From Thioalkalivibrio sp. ALJ3 (GTDB taxonomy: Bacteria; Pseudomonadota; Gammaproteobacteria; Ectothiorhodospirales; Ectothiorhodospiraceae): DNA of 64,000 nucleotides. The translations under genes were made by a program, and so were the position numbers. Of the stretch, positions 10,201-19,545 are shown piece by piece (within the stretch, counting starts at the first letter, position 1; each line of letters begins with the position of its first letter). The stretch lies in contig NZ_KB897906.1 in the NCBI RefSeq assembly GCF_000377205.1, positions 92,272 to 156,271 on the forward strand, given 5' to 3'. Below the pieces are notes generated by a model, which saw only the letters and a list, made by a program, of their open reading frames with translations, was not told the DNA's origin and did no database searches.

Positions 10201-10710
10201 CGCGGCAAATTCGCCGTGGCCGATGACCTGGTTGACGGCGCCGTAGCCCGCCTCGATCAGACGTTCCCGAAGCTGCATGCGATCCAGCCGCTGGCCGTTA
10301 TGCAGGGAAACGCCCTGGGTGGTCAGCCAGTCGCGCGGTGGCAGGCGTTGCATCAGCGTGGAGACCGGGATCAGGATGATCCCGCGTTCCAGGGAGGGCA
10401 GGTGATACAGCGTACGCAGTCGTTCCGAGATGATGTCTTCGTGCGGCGAGAAGACATCGAATGGCAGGGTTTCCCAGTCGGGGAGGCGCATCACGGGCAG
10501 GTCGAGCCCGTCAGCGAAGAAATCCCACTCCTCCTGCCAGCGATCCGCGGCCTCGTTCGATTCGACGACGACCAGCAGCGGCCATTCGGCCGATGCGGCG
10601 GCGCGTGCGAGTGCCAGTGGAGTGGCAGTGGTATTGAGCCCCGACCAGAGCTCGAAGCCATCGCCGGGAAAGCGGCCAGGGTTTAGCGGGTTGCGCGGCT
10701 GTTCGGACAT
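7237..10710 (-). CDS. mfd: Transcription-repair coupling factor
   Basis: Mfd is a 1157-residue DNA translocase that pushes RNA polymerase stalled at lesions off the template and recruits UvrA. Order: UvrB-like domains 1a/2/1b that bind UvrA (about 1-340), the RNA polymerase interaction domain (about 490-560, with VVHEEQGVGRYLGL), the RecG-like translocase core with Walker A GDVGFGKTE and DEEQ box VIVDEEQRFGV, the TRG motif region, and the C-terminal autoinhibitory domain. Full length for the family (1148 in E. coli). It is upstream of, and abuts, the CsiV-like gene. A perfect TATAAT lies 33 bases before the start. It would work with UvrB, also encoded in this window (42.8 kb). Confidence 0.97.
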   Translation of the reverse strand: MSEQPRNPLNPGRFPGDGFELWSGLNTTATPLALARAAASAEWPLLVVVESNEAADRWQEEWDFFADGLDLPVMRLPDWETLPFDVFSPHEDIISERLRTLYHLPSLERGIILIPVSTLMQRLPPRDWLTTQGVSLHNGQRLDRMQLRERLIEAGYGAVNQVIGHGEFAARGEILDLFPMGAEQPVRIEFLDDEIDSLRHFDPESQRSTEKVEHVEILPSHEFPLNEDSIRAFRTRYREQFSGDPSRHPIYRDISEGLVPPGIEAYLPLFFEGMDSVFDYAPQARVVQVGNIAGAAQEYSREIADRFEQLGHQVERPLLPPERLYLDESALNEALRARAGIALGGDPPQPLPADRGRTVPFACDPLPELGMEHGKDAPAERLKHFVQEHERILLTAESAGRREALLTLLREQDVPHHAVEDWETFLTGDPGLSVTVGALSEGFRLPDGIVLVPESAILGERARQSRRRNRTTRDADAVVQNLSDLTIGAPVVHEEQGVGRYLGLQTLDFNGQPSEFLTLEYADGAKLYVPVSSLHLISRYTGADAEHAPLHRLGSEQWNRARRKAAEKARDVAAELLEVHARRAAKQGTAFATETPEYHAFAAAFPFEETADQLQAIDAVLTDMADTRPMDRVICGDVGFGKTEVAMRAAFVAVQNNRQVAVLVPTTLLAQQHHQNFSDRFADWPVCIESLSRFRSAKQQAAVLEGLKEGKVDIVIGTHKLLQSNLDFSNLGLVIVDEEQRFGVRHKEALKRLRAEVDMLTMTATPIPRTLNMALSGLRDLSVITTPPRERLAIKTFVNEWNDAIIQEACLREIRRGGQVYFVHNEVNTIERMAEQIRALLPGARIGIAHGQMRERELEQVMLDFYHRRYNILVCSTIIETGIDVPTANTIVMNRADKLGLAQMHQLRGRVGRSHHRAYAYLVTPPEKAMSADARKRLEAIASLEDLGVGFTLASHDLEIRGAGELLGDEQSGQIQEVGFSMYNDLLNRAVNALRSGKMPELETPETPGTEVELGLPALLPDAYVPDVHTRLILYKRISSAENSDALRELEVELVDRFGLLPDPAKALFEAARLRLKLTPLGIRKLELGPAGGRFVFGPNPEIDIAALIELVQSDPNAYKLDGQKAFRFYAEMETLEARSQAVQRLIHTISPKQQAA

Positions 10711-10742
10711 GCGGGTTGGGTGATCCGGGAAAACGGGCCGGC

Positions 10743-10748
10743 ATTATA
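10743..10748 (-). promoter_or_regulatory. Probable -10 element of mfd
   Basis: Read on the minus strand this is a perfect TATAAT, 33 bases upstream of the mfd ATG in the 88-bp gap after aguB. No good -35 hexamer is seen at 16-18 bases, so only the -10 is called. Confidence 0.4.
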
Positions 10749-10798
10749 CGGATTCGGCCCCTTTCGCGGCGGGAACCCCGCTGGGGTGACGCTGAATT

Positions 10799-11698
10799 TC
10801 AGTCCACGCGGTCGATGTAGCGCTTGAGGATCGGGCCGTAGGCATCGATGCGACGGTCGCGCAGGAAGGGCCACATGCGGCGGACCGTCTCGGTGCGTCC
10901 CAGGTCCAGGTCGGCACGGAGGATCTCGGGCTGATCCTCGCGCGCCTGGGCCAGGATCTCGCCCTGGGGGCCCGCGACGAAGCTGTTCCCCCAGAACCGG
11001 GTCCCGGGGCTGCTTTCAGACGGGTCTGCTTCGTGCCCGGTGCGGTTGCAGGCAAGGACCGGCAGATTGTTTGCGACCGCATGGCCACGCTGGACGGTGA
11101 TCCAGGCCTCGCGCTGGCGCGCCTGCTCGTCGGCTTCGTCCCGCGGATCCCAGCCAATGGCGGTCGGGTAGATCAGGCATTGAGCCCCGGACAGGGCCAT
11201 GATGCGCGCTGCCTCCGGGTACCACTGATCCCAGCAGACCAGCACGCCCAGGCGCCCGACCGAGGTGTCGATCGGGACGAATCCGGTGTCGCCGGGGGTG
11301 AAGTAGTACTTTTCGTAGTAGCCGGGGTCGTCCGGGATGTGCATCTTGCGATAGAGACCGGCCGGGCGGCCATCCGCTTCGAAGACGATTGCGGTGTTGT
11401 GGTAGACGCCGGCCGCACGGCGCTCGAATAGCGAGGTCACGAGCACCACGCCGTTGTCCCTGGCGATCTCCCTCAGGCGTTTGGTGGACCGGCCGGGAAT
11501 GGGTTCGGCCCGGTCGAAGACGGCGGGGTCTTCGGTCTGGCAGAAGTAGGGGCCGGTATGCAGCTCGGCCAGCACGATCAGCCGGGCGCCCCCCTTCGCA
11601 GCATCGGCCACGGCCTGCGCGGTCGCGTCCAGGTTGGCCTCGACGCTCCCGGCATCGCGGTGCTGGATCAGTGCCACGGGAAGGGTATCGGTCGTCAT
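10799..11698 (-). CDS. aguB: N-carbamoylputrescine amidohydrolase
   Basis: AguB hydrolyses N-carbamoylputrescine to putrescine, CO2 and ammonia, the last step of the agmatine route to putrescine. The 299-residue protein is a nitrilase-superfamily enzyme with the complete Glu-Lys-Cys triad: E45 (LAELHTGPYF), K118 (YRKMHIPDDPGYYEK) and C155 (VLVCWDQWYPE). The residues around the lysine and cysteine match carbamoylputrescine amidases rather than other nitrilases. It lies six bases downstream of aguA, which makes its substrate, so the two form one operon. Confidence 0.94.
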   Translation of the reverse strand: MTTDTLPVALIQHRDAGSVEANLDATAQAVADAAKGGARLIVLAELHTGPYFCQTEDPAVFDRAEPIPGRSTKRLREIARDNGVVLVTSLFERRAAGVYHNTAIVFEADGRPAGLYRKMHIPDDPGYYEKYYFTPGDTGFVPIDTSVGRLGVLVCWDQWYPEAARIMALSGAQCLIYPTAIGWDPRDEADEQARQREAWITVQRGHAVANNLPVLACNRTGHEADPSESSPGTRFWGNSFVAGPQGEILAQAREDQPEILRADLDLGRTETVRRMWPFLRDRRIDAYGPILKRYIDRVD

Positions 11699-11704
11699 CG
11701 CAGA

Positions 11705-12772
11705 TCAGTCTTCGGGGATGCCTAGAGCACCTTTGGGATACTGCATGGTCAGGCAGTGCAGACTTCCACCCTGCCAAATGATATTTCGACAGTCGATTTC
11801 CACGATCTCGCGTCCCGGAAAGGCCTCGGTCAGACGATCCAGGGCTGTGGCGTCGGCGGGATCATCGTAGGCTGGCATCAGCACCGCATCATTGAGGATC
11901 AGGAAGTTCGCGTAGGTGGCGGGCAAGCGCTGGCCATCGCCACCGAACTGCGGGCGTGGCCAGGGCAGGGGGATCAGGCGGTAGGGCTCGCCGGAGGCCT
12001 GGCGCAGTGAGCGCAGTTCCTCTTCCATGGCGGCCAGTTCGGTGTAATGCGGATCGTCGCCGTCGTCGCACTGGACGTAGGCGATGGTGCCCGGGCTGCA
12101 GAAACGGGCAAGCGTATCGATGTGGCTGTCGGTGTCGTCGCCATCGAGATGCCCGTGTTCCAGCCACAGGATCCTTTGCGCCCCGAGATAGTCTTGCATG
12201 CGACGTTCGATGGCTGCCTTGTCCAGATCCGGGTTGCGCGTGGGCTGCAGCAGGCAACGCGTTGTTGTCAGGATGGTGCCGGCGCCATCGGATTCGATGC
12301 TGCCGCCCTCCAGCACCATTGGAACGGTCTCCGGGCTGTTGAGCCCGTAGACGCCCTGTTGGGCGAGGTTGGCGGTGATCGCATTGTCGCGAGCAGCCGG
12401 GAACTTGCCCCCCCAGCCGTTGAACGTAAAGTCGAGTATCCGGGGCCGGGGGCCTTCCACAACGGTGATGGGACCATGATCGCGGGTCCAGGTGTCATCG
12501 GAATCTGCCAGCGCGAACCACAGGCGGTCGTTGCGGATCGCCGCCTCCACCAGAAAGCCGGAGATTTCTTCGATGTGCTCCGGGTCGCGGGCAACGATTA
12601 CCACTGGCTCGAAGCGGCTAATCGCGGCCGCGAGCGTGGCAAAGACAGGATGGACCTGATCCAGTATTGGTGCCCAGTCCGTGCCGTCATGTGGCCAGGT
12701 CAGTTGAATCCCCGCCTGGGGTTCCCATTCCGCGGGCAGACGACGTTGGATGGAGAGCGGCCCCTTCGTCAC
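11705..12772 (-). CDS. aguA: Agmatine deiminase
   Basis: AguA converts agmatine to N-carbamoylputrescine and ammonia. The 355-residue protein belongs to the PPADI (guanidino-group modifying) fold. It starts with the family's LPAEWEPQAGIQLTWPH segment, carries TWTRDHGP and VLEGGSIESDG, and ends with the nucleophilic cysteine C340 in GGSLHCLTMQ. The start is GTG and overlaps the stop of the upstream small exported-protein gene (GTGA), so translation is coupled. AguB follows six bases downstream. The arginine decarboxylase that would supply agmatine is not in the window. Confidence 0.95.
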   Translation of the reverse strand: MTKGPLSIQRRLPAEWEPQAGIQLTWPHDGTDWAPILDQVHPVFATLAAAISRFEPVVIVARDPEHIEEISGFLVEAAIRNDRLWFALADSDDTWTRDHGPITVVEGPRPRILDFTFNGWGGKFPAARDNAITANLAQQGVYGLNSPETVPMVLEGGSIESDGAGTILTTTRCLLQPTRNPDLDKAAIERRMQDYLGAQRILWLEHGHLDGDDTDSHIDTLARFCSPGTIAYVQCDDGDDPHYTELAAMEEELRSLRQASGEPYRLIPLPWPRPQFGGDGQRLPATYANFLILNDAVLMPAYDDPADATALDRLTEAFPGREIVEIDCRNIIWQGGSLHCLTMQYPKGALGIPED

Positions 12773-13128
12773 GGTCGGCGCGGGGTCTGTTCGCCGTGCA
12801 CGATGCTGTGCAGAACGTATTCGCCCTCGAACACCACGGAAAAGTCCTCATAGTCCCAGCGCGTGATCGGCGGATCGCCGACCGTCGGGTGACGCTGGTT
12901 GGGTTCGCCATGCTGGTTGCGTACACCGGACTGGTTCTGGCCGCGTGATGGCAGGCCCTCGCGGGTCTGGACCTGGAAGTCTCCACCCGTGCCTCGCAGG
13001 ATCTCGGCATGCGCCTCGCCGGAGGCAAAGGTTGCGAATCCCGTGGCCGTGAGCAGACCCACCGTGGCGGAAACGGCGATCAGGCTGCGGGGACGAGTGA
13101 GCATGTGCTTTGCATGATTCCCTTGCAT
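12769..13128 (-). CDS. Small exported protein of unknown function
   Basis: This is a 119-residue protein with a clear signal peptide: positively charged start, a hydrophobic core at about residues 14-30 and a probable cleavage after SGEAHA. The mature part is short and polar, then ends with a conserved-looking segment PPITRWDYEDFSVVFEGEYV. I recognise such 'PPITRW.Y..F.V.FE' proteins as widespread short hypothetical proteins but know no function. The ATG at 13128 is chosen because GGAGA lies eight bases upstream and the signal peptide then has a normal n-region; a second ATG is at 13104. Its stop overlaps the GTG of aguA, and lolC is divergent. Confidence 0.75.
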   Translation of the reverse strand: MQGNHAKHMLTRPRSLIAVSATVGLLTATGFATFASGEAHAEILRGTGGDFQVQTREGLPSRGQNQSGVRNQHGEPNQRHPTVGDPPITRWDYEDFSVVFEGEYVLHSIVHGEQTPRRP

Positions 13129-13257
13129 GTGGCGAATCTCCGATGGCTCGCGGGCGATACGTGACATGGTAGCGTCATCCACTCGTGAGTGCCTCCCGTG
13201 CCGAAAGTCCGTCTCGCGGGGATAGGTTTGTCCGCGCAACTCTGGCATGATTTCTCG

Positions 13258-14508
13258 ATGTTCCGCCCGCTCCCGCTCGCCATCGGTCTGCGCTATACGC
13301 GCGCCAAGCGGCGTAATCACTTCATCTCCTTCATTTCGGTCGTCTCGATCCTCGGCCTGGTGCTGGGCGTGATGGCGCTGATCACCGTGCTCTCGGTGAT
13401 GAATGGCTTCGAGCGGGAGCTGCGTGATCGTATTCTGGGCATGGCGTCGCACGCGACCATCCAGGATGTGAATGGTGGCTTGCGCAACTGGGAATCACTG
13501 AAGGAACAGGTCGAGACCCTCGACGAGCGGGTGCTGGCGGCCGCGCCGTACGTGCAGGGCGAGGCGATGCTGAGCGCGACCGGCAACATCTCGGGCGCGA
13601 TGATTCGCGGCGTCGAGCCGGAGGCCGAGGAGCGCGTGGCGCGGATTGGCGAGCATATGACACAGGGCCGGCTCGGTCAGCTTGAACCGGGCGCCTACCG
13701 CATCGTGCTGGGCCGCGAGCTGGCAACGGAGCTGCGCGTGCGGGTGGGCGATTCGCTGATCCTCATGGCCCCGCAGGCCTCGGTGTCTCCGGCGGGTGTG
13801 ATGCCGCGTATGCGCCGATTCGAGGTGGCGGGGATCTTCGAGGTCGGGATGTACGAGTACGACCGCGGGACGGCATTCATTCACCTGGAGGATGCCCAGG
13901 CGGTATTCCAGACCGGCGAGAACGTGACCGGGCTGCGACTGCGCCTGACGGACATGATGCGGGCGGGTGTGATTTCGAGAGAGGTGGCCAGCCAGCTGGA
14001 CGGGCTGTTCCGGGTCTCCGACTGGACACGACAGCACGCAAACCTGTTCCGCGCGATCCAGATCGAGAAAATGGTGATGTTCATCATCCTGTCCCTCATT
14101 GTCGCGGTGGCGGCGTTCAATATCGTTTCCACCCTGATCATGCTGGTCACCGACAAACAGGGGGACATCGCAATCCTGCGAACACTTGGGTTGTCCCCCT
14201 CGGGAGTCATGCTTGTGTTTGTGGTGCAGGGGGTGGTGATCGGTGCCATTGGCATTCTGCTGGGATCCGTGGCCGGGGTGGCCCTGGCGCTGAATATCGA
14301 CGTCGTGGTGCCCTTTATAGAGCGCGCGATGGGGATCGAGTTTCTGGCCGCAGATGTCTACTATATCAGTGACTTGCCATCTGAACTGAAAGCATCCGAT
14401 GTCTTTCGTGTAGGCGGAATTGCGTTCTTGCTGACCGTCGTGGCGACGCTGTTTCCGGCCTGGCGCGCGGCACGCACCCAGCCAGCGGAGGCTCTGCGCC
14501 ATGACTGA
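13258..14508 (+). CDS. Lipoprotein-releasing ABC transporter permease (LolC/LolE/LolF family)
   Basis: This is the inner-membrane permease of the Lol system, which extracts mature lipoproteins from the inner membrane and passes them to LolA. It has 416 residues: one transmembrane helix near residues 22-48, a large periplasmic domain (about 50-270), then three helices (about 275-300, 315-350, 375-405) followed by the cytoplasmic [15 protein letters not shown] end, the typical MacB/FtsX-like layout. The ATG at 13258 fits the family N-terminus; ORF extension to 13189 has no support. LolD overlaps by 8 bp. Only one permease gene is present, so the transporter may be a homodimer (LolF type), unless a second permease lies elsewhere. 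Confidence 0.92.
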   Translation: MFRPLPLAIGLRYTRAKRRNHFISFISVVSILGLVLGVMALITVLSVMNGFERELRDRILGMASHATIQDVNGGLRNWESLKEQVETLDERVLAAAPYVQGEAMLSATGNISGAMIRGVEPEAEERVARIGEHMTQGRLGQLEPGAYRIVLGRELATELRVRVGDSLILMAPQASVSPAGVMPRMRRFEVAGIFEVGMYEYDRGTAFIHLEDAQAVFQTGENVTGLRLRLTDMMRAGVISREVASQLDGLFRVSDWTRQHANLFRAIQIEKMVMFIILSLIVAVAAFNIVSTLIMLVTDKQGDIAILRTLGLSPSGVMLVFVVQGVVIGAIGILLGSVAGVALALNIDVVVPFIERAMGIEFLAADVYYISDLPSELKASDVFRVGGIAFLLTVVATLFPAWRAARTQPAEALRHD

Positions 14509-15244
14509 CGCGAACGTTCCGGTGCTGGAGGCGGTGGGCCTGGAGCGGCGCTTTCGCGACGGCAAGCTGGATGTGGCGGTGCTGCAGGGGGTCGATTTCC
14601 GGCTGGAGCCGGGCGACCAGGCCGCGATCATCGGCGCCTCTGGCTCTGGCAAGAGTACGCTGCTGCACCTGCTCGGTGGGCTCGATCGTCCTACTGCGGG
14701 CGAGGTTCGGCTACTGGGGCAGGAGTGGTCCCGCATGGGCGAGGCGAGGCGCGGCCGCATGCGCAACCAGCATCTGGGGTTCGTCTACCAGTTCCACCAC
14801 CTGTTGCCCGAGTTGACGGCCGTCGAGAACGTGGCTCTGCCTCTGTTAATCCGGGGGATATCCAGCCGCCGCGCCCGGCAGGAGGCGGAGCACTGGCTGA
14901 CACAGGTGGATCTTGGTCACCGTGGCCCGCACAAACCGGCGGAATTGTCGGGCGGCGAGCGGCAGCGTGTCGCGATCGCGCGGGCACTGGTGACGCGCCC
15001 GTCCGCGATCCTGGCGGACGAACCCACAGGGAACCTGGATCAGGAGCGAGCCCAGCATGTGTTCGCGCTGTTGCGGGAAATGAACCGGTCCACCGGTACC
15101 GCGCTGGCGCTGGTCACGCATGATATTACGCTGGCGCGCGAGCTGGACCGGTCGGTCCAGCTGGTGAAGGGACACCTTGAGCGCGAGCACTTCCACGGCC
15201 AGCTGGTAGACAACGGATCCGCCCGGTCCTGGAACGCTGAGTAA
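14501..15244 (+). CDS. lolD: Lipoprotein-releasing system ATP-binding protein
   Basis: LolD is the cytoplasmic ATPase of the lipoprotein release transporter. The 247-residue protein has Walker [10 protein letters not shown], signature LSGGERQR and Walker [13 protein letters not shown], in the order expected, plus the D-loop and the H-loop histidine in LVTHD. The [21 protein letters not shown] segment is characteristic of LolD. It begins inside the last codons of the permease gene (8-bp overlap). The C-terminus is about 15 residues longer than the E. coli protein. Confidence 0.95.
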   Translation: MTDANVPVLEAVGLERRFRDGKLDVAVLQGVDFRLEPGDQAAIIGASGSGKSTLLHLLGGLDRPTAGEVRLLGQEWSRMGEARRGRMRNQHLGFVYQFHHLLPELTAVENVALPLLIRGISSRRARQEAEHWLTQVDLGHRGPHKPAELSGGERQRVAIARALVTRPSAILADEPTGNLDQERAQHVFALLREMNRSTGTALALVTHDITLARELDRSVQLVKGHLEREHFHGQLVDNGSARSWNAE

Positions 15245-15283
15245 CCGCTTGCTGGCTTGCGATCGGTCGTTACCCAGGGTTGT

Positions 15284-15850
15284 CTATCGGTTCGGATCGT
15301 CTTCTTCTGACTTTTCCCTTTCCCGCTCCTGACGCAACCGCCGCAGTGCGCGCCGGGTGCGCAGGCGTTGCACGACGTTGACCCGCCACAGCACGCGCAC
15401 CAGCAGATAGCCAGACAGACTGGCCAGGGTCGCGAACAGCAGGCTGCCGAGCAGTAGCGGCTGCCAGATGGTCAGCAGTTCGGTACTGAACCATTCCCAG
15501 CTCCAGTCGAGATGGACGTCGCGAGGCGGTTCTCGCAGCAGCTTGCGACCGACCGTATAGGCCATATACAACATGGGGGGCATGGTGATCGGGTTGGAGA
15601 TCCAGACCAGGATCACCGAGATGGGCAGGTTGACGCGCACAATCAGCGCGACGATTGCGGCGACCAGCATCTGCATGGGAATTGGCAGGAAGGTCACGAA
15701 CAGCCCAACGGCAAACGCACCAGCCACGGAGCGGCGGTTCAGATGCCACAGATCCGGAGACCGCAGGCGCGGCCCGAGCGGGGAAAGTGCGCGATGGCCG
15801 CGCACGCCCTCCATGCCGGGAAACAGCCTTCTGATGATGTGCTTTGCCAT
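15284..15850 (-). CDS. DUF2062 membrane protein
   Basis: This is a 188-residue inner-membrane protein of the DUF2062 family. The family core is visible: HLNRRSVAGAFAVGLFVTF, followed by PIPMQMLVAA and the SNPITMPPMLYMAY segment. Two to three hydrophobic helices occupy about residues 45-80 and 130-165, and the C-terminus is a highly charged Arg/Glu tail. The function is unknown. It lies on the opposite strand between lolD and comEC; a DUF2062 gene is found in the same place in Pseudomonas, so the association is conserved, but its meaning is not known. Confidence 0.85.
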   Translation of the reverse strand: MAKHIIRRLFPGMEGVRGHRALSPLGPRLRSPDLWHLNRRSVAGAFAVGLFVTFLPIPMQMLVAAIVALIVRVNLPISVILVWISNPITMPPMLYMAYTVGRKLLREPPRDVHLDWSWEWFSTELLTIWQPLLLGSLLFATLASLSGYLLVRVLWRVNVVQRLRTRRALRRLRQEREREKSEEDDPNR

Positions 15851-15948
15851 GTCTCTGGGTGCCTGTGGGACTCTCGCCAGCCCAATCCTGAGCGTGCATC
15901 CTACCTGCTGGGACTGACGGCTGGGGAGAGGATTCCTGTGCTCCCCGG

Positions 15949-18315
15949 ATGGTATCGCGTGCCATGATGGCCGCAGTACTGGCTCTGATCGCGGGGATAT
16001 GGTTTTTTCACCAACCCCCTTTGGTGCCTGCCGCTCTCGTGGGCCCGTTCACGGTGGTTCTGCCCCTGGCCGGGGTGCTGGCTACGCTTGCCTGGCTCTG
16101 GGCTGCCCGACGAGGTTCTCCATTCACATGGTTGCCGGCTGCCCTGCTGGGCTTGCTTGCGGGTGCGTGGCTGGCGCCCCCATACGCGGCGGACTGGTCG
16201 GACAAGGTTGTCGGTCCCGAGTGGTCGGGAAAAGATGTGTCGGTTCGGGCACAAGTGGTCAATTTGCCGGAGCACGGGGAGCGGCGCAGTCGCTTCCGTG
16301 TTCGCGTGTCGGAAACCGATCAGACAGCCTCCGGGCTGGCACTGGATGGACGCGAACTTCGGGTTAGTACCTTTCCGGCCCGACCGGCGATAGAGGCGGG
16401 TGACCGACTGCAACTGGGTCTGCGACTGCGTGGTGTGGAAGGGCCGCGTAACCCCGGGGGTTTCGATGTGGCGGGCTGGTTCTATCGCGAGGGGGTGCAC
16501 GGGAGCGCTGTTGCCCGCTCGGTGACACCATTGGCAGGCGTGCAGGAAGAGACGAGTGGCCGCGTAATCATGCACCGCCTGCGGGCTGAAATGCGGGATC
16601 GACTCGAGCGGGCGGCGCCCGATTTACGGCATCCGGGACTGGTGCAGGCCCTGGTTATCGGCCATCGCCAGGCCATGACCGAGAACGAGTGGCAGGCATT
16701 TCTCCACACCGGAACCAATCACCTGATGGCCATCTCGGGTCTGCACGTGGCCCTGGTCGCAGGGTTCGCAGGGGGTGTGGCCGGGTGGTTGTGGTCCGGG
16801 TTGGCACCGCTGCGACGGGTGCGGCGGTGGCTGTTCATGAGCGTCGCCGGTCTCCTGGCCGCCGCCGGCTATGCCATGCTGGCGGGGTTCAGCATCCCGA
16901 CCCAGAGGGCCCTGTTGATGCTGGTCGCGCTCACCCTGGCGCTGCTTTCCCGCCGCGAGGGTGTCGCATGGCGAGCGCTGGCACTGGCTGCCGCCATGGT
17001 TCTGATCGTGCATCCGCCAAGCGTGCTGGCCCCGGGCTTCTGGTTCTCGTTCGGCGCGGTCGCCGTGATTCTGCTGTTGTTGCAGGGGCGGATCGGGGCG
17101 ACCGGATGGCGTGAAGGATTGCGTATCCAGGTCGTTCTGGCGGTGGCGATGCTGCCGCTTAGTCTGGCCTGGTTTCAGCTGGGATCCTGGATCGCACCCG
17201 TGGCGAACCTGGTGGCGGTGCCCATGGTGACGCTGCTGATTCTCCCCTTGCTGTTGATCGGGGCCTTGCTCGCCGGGTGGTGGCCGGCCGGCGGGGGGCT
17301 GTTCCTGGGTGTGGGAGACGGCCTGCTGGCGCTGCTTGTAGTGACGCTCGAGGCGCTGGCCGGGATCCCCTTGCTGGTCGATCAGCGTCATGTGCCGGTG
17401 GCCGCGGCCCTGCTGGGTGCTGTGGCGGTGCTGCTGGCCCTGCAACCGCTAGCGCGGCGATTGATGCCGTGGGTCGCTGTGGCAGCAGTCGCGCTGGTGG
17501 CACCCTTGCGCCCGGATCTCGCAGCCGGGCAGTGGCGTGTTCAGGTGCTGGACGTGGGGGCCGGGCAGGCCACCATCGTGCAGACCCGAGGGCGCGCGTT
17601 GCTGATCGACGCGGGACCGGGGCGAGAGGGCGGTTTCAGTGCTGGCGACCGTGTTGTGGTGCCCGCCCTGCGCGCGAATGGCATCCGTTCGCTGGACGCC
17701 CTGTTGGTGACGCACGAGAACGCGGGGCATGCGGGGGGCGTAGTAGCCGTGCGCGAGCAAATGCCCGTGGAGCGCACGCTGCGGCGCAGTCCTGCGAAAA
17801 ACAGCGCCGATGATCCATGCGTAAAGGGGGAACAGTGGACCTGGGACGGCGTGCGCTTCGAGGTGCTCCATCCACCATCGGGGTGGAATGACGACTCTTC
17901 CGCGTCCTGCGTGCTCCGGGTGGAGGGCGAGGGTGCCACCTTATTGGTCATGGGTGGGCTGGATGGCCTGGGCGAGGCCGTGATGCGTCGGGAGAACCCG
18001 GGGTTTGCGGTCGATCTGCTGGTGGCCCCGAGGACATCGAACCCGCGCGCGCTACAGGGAGACTGGCTGGAGCAGTTCCCGCCCGGTCAGGTCTGGGCCG
18101 CGACCACCGAGAGCGGGGCCGGATTGCCGGCCGAGGTACGGGGGCGCTTGGAGCAGCGGGGCATCCAGTTGTTCGAGACGGGGCGGAGCGGGGCGCTGTC
18201 GGCGACAAGCACGAAACTCGATCAGGTACCCGCCATGGGGCAGGCACGTACGCGATTCTGGCATCCAATATCCTCCAAGCCCGAGCAGGACATCGGTGAA
18301 TCACGGCGGCACTGA
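15949..18315 (+). CDS. comEC: ComEC/Rec2-type DNA internalisation protein
   Basis: ComEC forms the inner-membrane channel for single-stranded DNA during natural transformation. The 788-residue protein has N-terminal helices and the DUF4131 OB-fold-like domain (about 30-190), the Competence domain (about 230-500) with GTNHLMAISGLHVALVAG and many membrane helices, and a C-terminal metallo-beta-lactamase-like domain beginning at DVGAGQATIVQ (about 530). In that domain the usual (S/T)HxDxDH metal motif reads T588-H-E-N-A-G-H594, so both aspartates are replaced and nuclease activity is doubtful. The start is uncertain: ATGs at 15949, 15964 and 15967, none with a good ribosome binding site. A ComEA-like protein is encoded at 34.4 kb. 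Confidence 0.92.
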   Translation: MVSRAMMAAVLALIAGIWFFHQPPLVPAALVGPFTVVLPLAGVLATLAWLWAARRGSPFTWLPAALLGLLAGAWLAPPYAADWSDKVVGPEWSGKDVSVRAQVVNLPEHGERRSRFRVRVSETDQTASGLALDGRELRVSTFPARPAIEAGDRLQLGLRLRGVEGPRNPGGFDVAGWFYREGVHGSAVARSVTPLAGVQEETSGRVIMHRLRAEMRDRLERAAPDLRHPGLVQALVIGHRQAMTENEWQAFLHTGTNHLMAISGLHVALVAGFAGGVAGWLWSGLAPLRRVRRWLFMSVAGLLAAAGYAMLAGFSIPTQRALLMLVALTLALLSRREGVAWRALALAAAMVLIVHPPSVLAPGFWFSFGAVAVILLLLQGRIGATGWREGLRIQVVLAVAMLPLSLAWFQLGSWIAPVANLVAVPMVTLLILPLLLIGALLAGWWPAGGGLFLGVGDGLLALLVVTLEALAGIPLLVDQRHVPVAAALLGAVAVLLALQPLARRLMPWVAVAAVALVAPLRPDLAAGQWRVQVLDVGAGQATIVQTRGRALLIDAGPGREGGFSAGDRVVVPALRANGIRSLDALLVTHENAGHAGGVVAVREQMPVERTLRRSPAKNSADDPCVKGEQWTWDGVRFEVLHPPSGWNDDSSASCVLRVEGEGATLLVMGGLDGLGEAVMRRENPGFAVDLLVAPRTSNPRALQGDWLEQFPPGQVWAATTESGAGLPAEVRGRLEQRGIQLFETGRSGALSATSTKLDQVPAMGQARTRFWHPISSKPEQDIGESRRH

Positions 18316-18327
18316 TAGAATGGAGGA

Positions 18328-19404
<1,077 letters not shown>

Positions 19405-19502
19405 CGAGCCAGAATCACCCCGTTTCACACGGGCGCACCTCTGCTGAGAGCCACAGAGGGGCGATTTCAGGCCCATTTGCTAGGTCCCAGTGGTTACCCC
19501 TG

Positions 19503-19511
19503 TGGTATGAT
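19503..19511 (+). promoter_or_regulatory. Extended -10 promoter upstream of gyrA
   Basis: TGG followed by TATGAT makes an extended -10 (TGnTATnAT) element 34 bases before the gyrA ATG. No canonical -35 is seen at 17 bases, which extended -10 promoters do not require. Confidence 0.5.
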
Positions 19512-19545
19512 CGCGAGCTTGTTCAGACGGACGGCGTAACTCTCG

